This document shows positions 59,276 through 60,000 of a stretch of 60,000 bases of DNA, piece after piece. The translations under genes and the position numbers were made by a program. Location of the stretch: contig NC_081407.1 of assembly GCF_030272615.1 (NCBI RefSeq), forward strand, positions 434,780,730 through 434,840,729, written 5' to 3'. The notes beneath the pieces are model-generated. The model was not told the origin of the DNA. It saw only the letters and a list, made by a program, of their open reading frames with translations, and made no database searches. The stretch is from Cryptomeria japonica. Lineage: Eukaryota > Streptophyta > Pinopsida > Cupressales > Cupressaceae. The stretch's first letter is position 1. Each line of letters starts with the position of its first letter.

Positions 59276-60000
59276 ATGATGAAGAAAGAAGGTCCCAAGT
59301 TCAACAAGGATAACTACAAGATCTGGAAAGATAGAATGAAGATCTACATCAAAGGTCTTGGTGCACAATATTGGAAGCAAGTTGAAACAACATATGTTGG
59401 TCCTACTACTACTCCCTTGACACTGGATGAACTCAGAGAGAAGCAAGATAACATGCAAGCCCTAGAAGCTATTGTAAGTACTTTATCTGATTCAAAATAT
59501 ATTGTTGTTCAAGGATTGGAAACTGCAGGTGAGGTTTGGGAAAATTTAGAGACAATCTATGGAGGAGATGAGCATGTTCAAAGAGCCAAAGAGGAAAGCT
59601 TTAGAGGAAAGTTCGATTACATGAGAATGCTTGAAGGAGAAAATATTGCATAGTATGATAAGAGAATCAAAGAAGTTGTTGGTGGCATAAAGAGTGCTGG
59701 AGGTAAAATAGAAGATGATGCAATAGTAAGTAAAATTCTCAGAACTCTTCAACCTTAGTATGCTATAAGAGTATCGGCAATCCAAGAACTATTTATTCAT
59801 TGATTGGTAAGGTTACAACTTTTGAGTTAAATAGTTTTGACAATAATGTGACAAAATATACTGAATTTGCCTTTAAAGCTTCTGTTACTAGTTCATCTGC
59901 TAGAAAAGGAAAAGATATATGTCAAAATCATGAGTGCAGGATAAGTCATGGAAGTAACCAGAGAAATGAAGACAATGAAGATCACGTGATGGAACTTGAG
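59276..60000 (+). pseudogene. gag: Element F gag, N-terminal part (broken, runs off the end)
   Basis: ATG 59276. FNKDNYKIWKDRMKIYIKGLG is the N-terminal Copia Gag signature (DUF4219/UBN2-type), followed by WENLETIYGGD and KFDYMRMLEGENI. TAG stops follow ENIA (at 59651, where Gln is plausible) and ILRTLQP (59756-59758). A further frame change occurs near 59785-59805, after which SLIGKVTTFELNSF is readable. Gag forms the particle shell. Only part is inside the window. Confidence 0.85.

Larger units (their letters stand above)
57514..60000 (+). mobile_element. Copia-like element F, 5' part (continues off the window)
   Basis: 5' LTR 57514-59201, PBS 59202-59215 and the start of gag. It inserted into or beside the palindromic array. 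The 3' half is outside the window. Confidence 0.85.

Overview
The window is a retrotransposon graveyard from a large plant nuclear genome. Plant-type Copia and chromodomain Gypsy elements, an L1-type LINE ORF1 and long microsatellites fill it, and I find no intact host gene, rRNA or tRNA. Abundant decayed LTR elements in nests would fit a gymnosperm such as a conifer, but nothing here fixes the species; that is inference. Almost every coding region is broken by stops or frameshifts.

Layout. 3-434 holds the end of a LINE-type reverse transcriptase. 1911-22474 is a minus-strand LTR element (A1) with no pol gene. It carries a gag with coiled coil and four zinc knuckles and a second long ORF of unknown function (ORF2). 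A1 has been hit by a plus-strand Copia (B, 5773-11762), by a Gypsy solo LTR (13559-14326) and by a second pol-less element (A2, 14795-21554). A2 carries its own gag and a diverged copy of the same ORF2, yet has different LTRs. 22475-25648 is unassigned DNA ending in AAC/AAT, TA and GA microsatellites. A plus-strand 5' LTR (D, 25649-37052) is split by a nearly complete minus-strand Copia (C, 26681-35623) and is followed by a gag-only region to about 39112. A minus-strand LINE ORF1 (39527-41029) follows.

Two related chromodomain Gypsy elements then stand head to head: one on minus (41040-48638, with a nested C-family solo LTR at 46005-47814) and one on plus (about 48681-56408, with a nested 2.15 kb solo LTR at 51577-53726). 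56409-57513 is a striking array of about 20 bp units in both orientations, built around CATATG. 57514-60000 is the start of another Copia (F) running off the window.

Working together: A1, A2, C, D and F share a C-rich/G-rich block at the LTR 3' end, and all have PBS sequences of the TTGGTATCAGAGC type, some diverged. A1, A2 and C also share a GGGGGAGAT polypurine tract. I infer that pol-less A elements (and gag-only D) could be mobilised by Copia relatives of C. Target-site duplications let the order of several insertions be read directly. The most novel items are the conserved ORF2 of family A and the palindromic 20 bp array.
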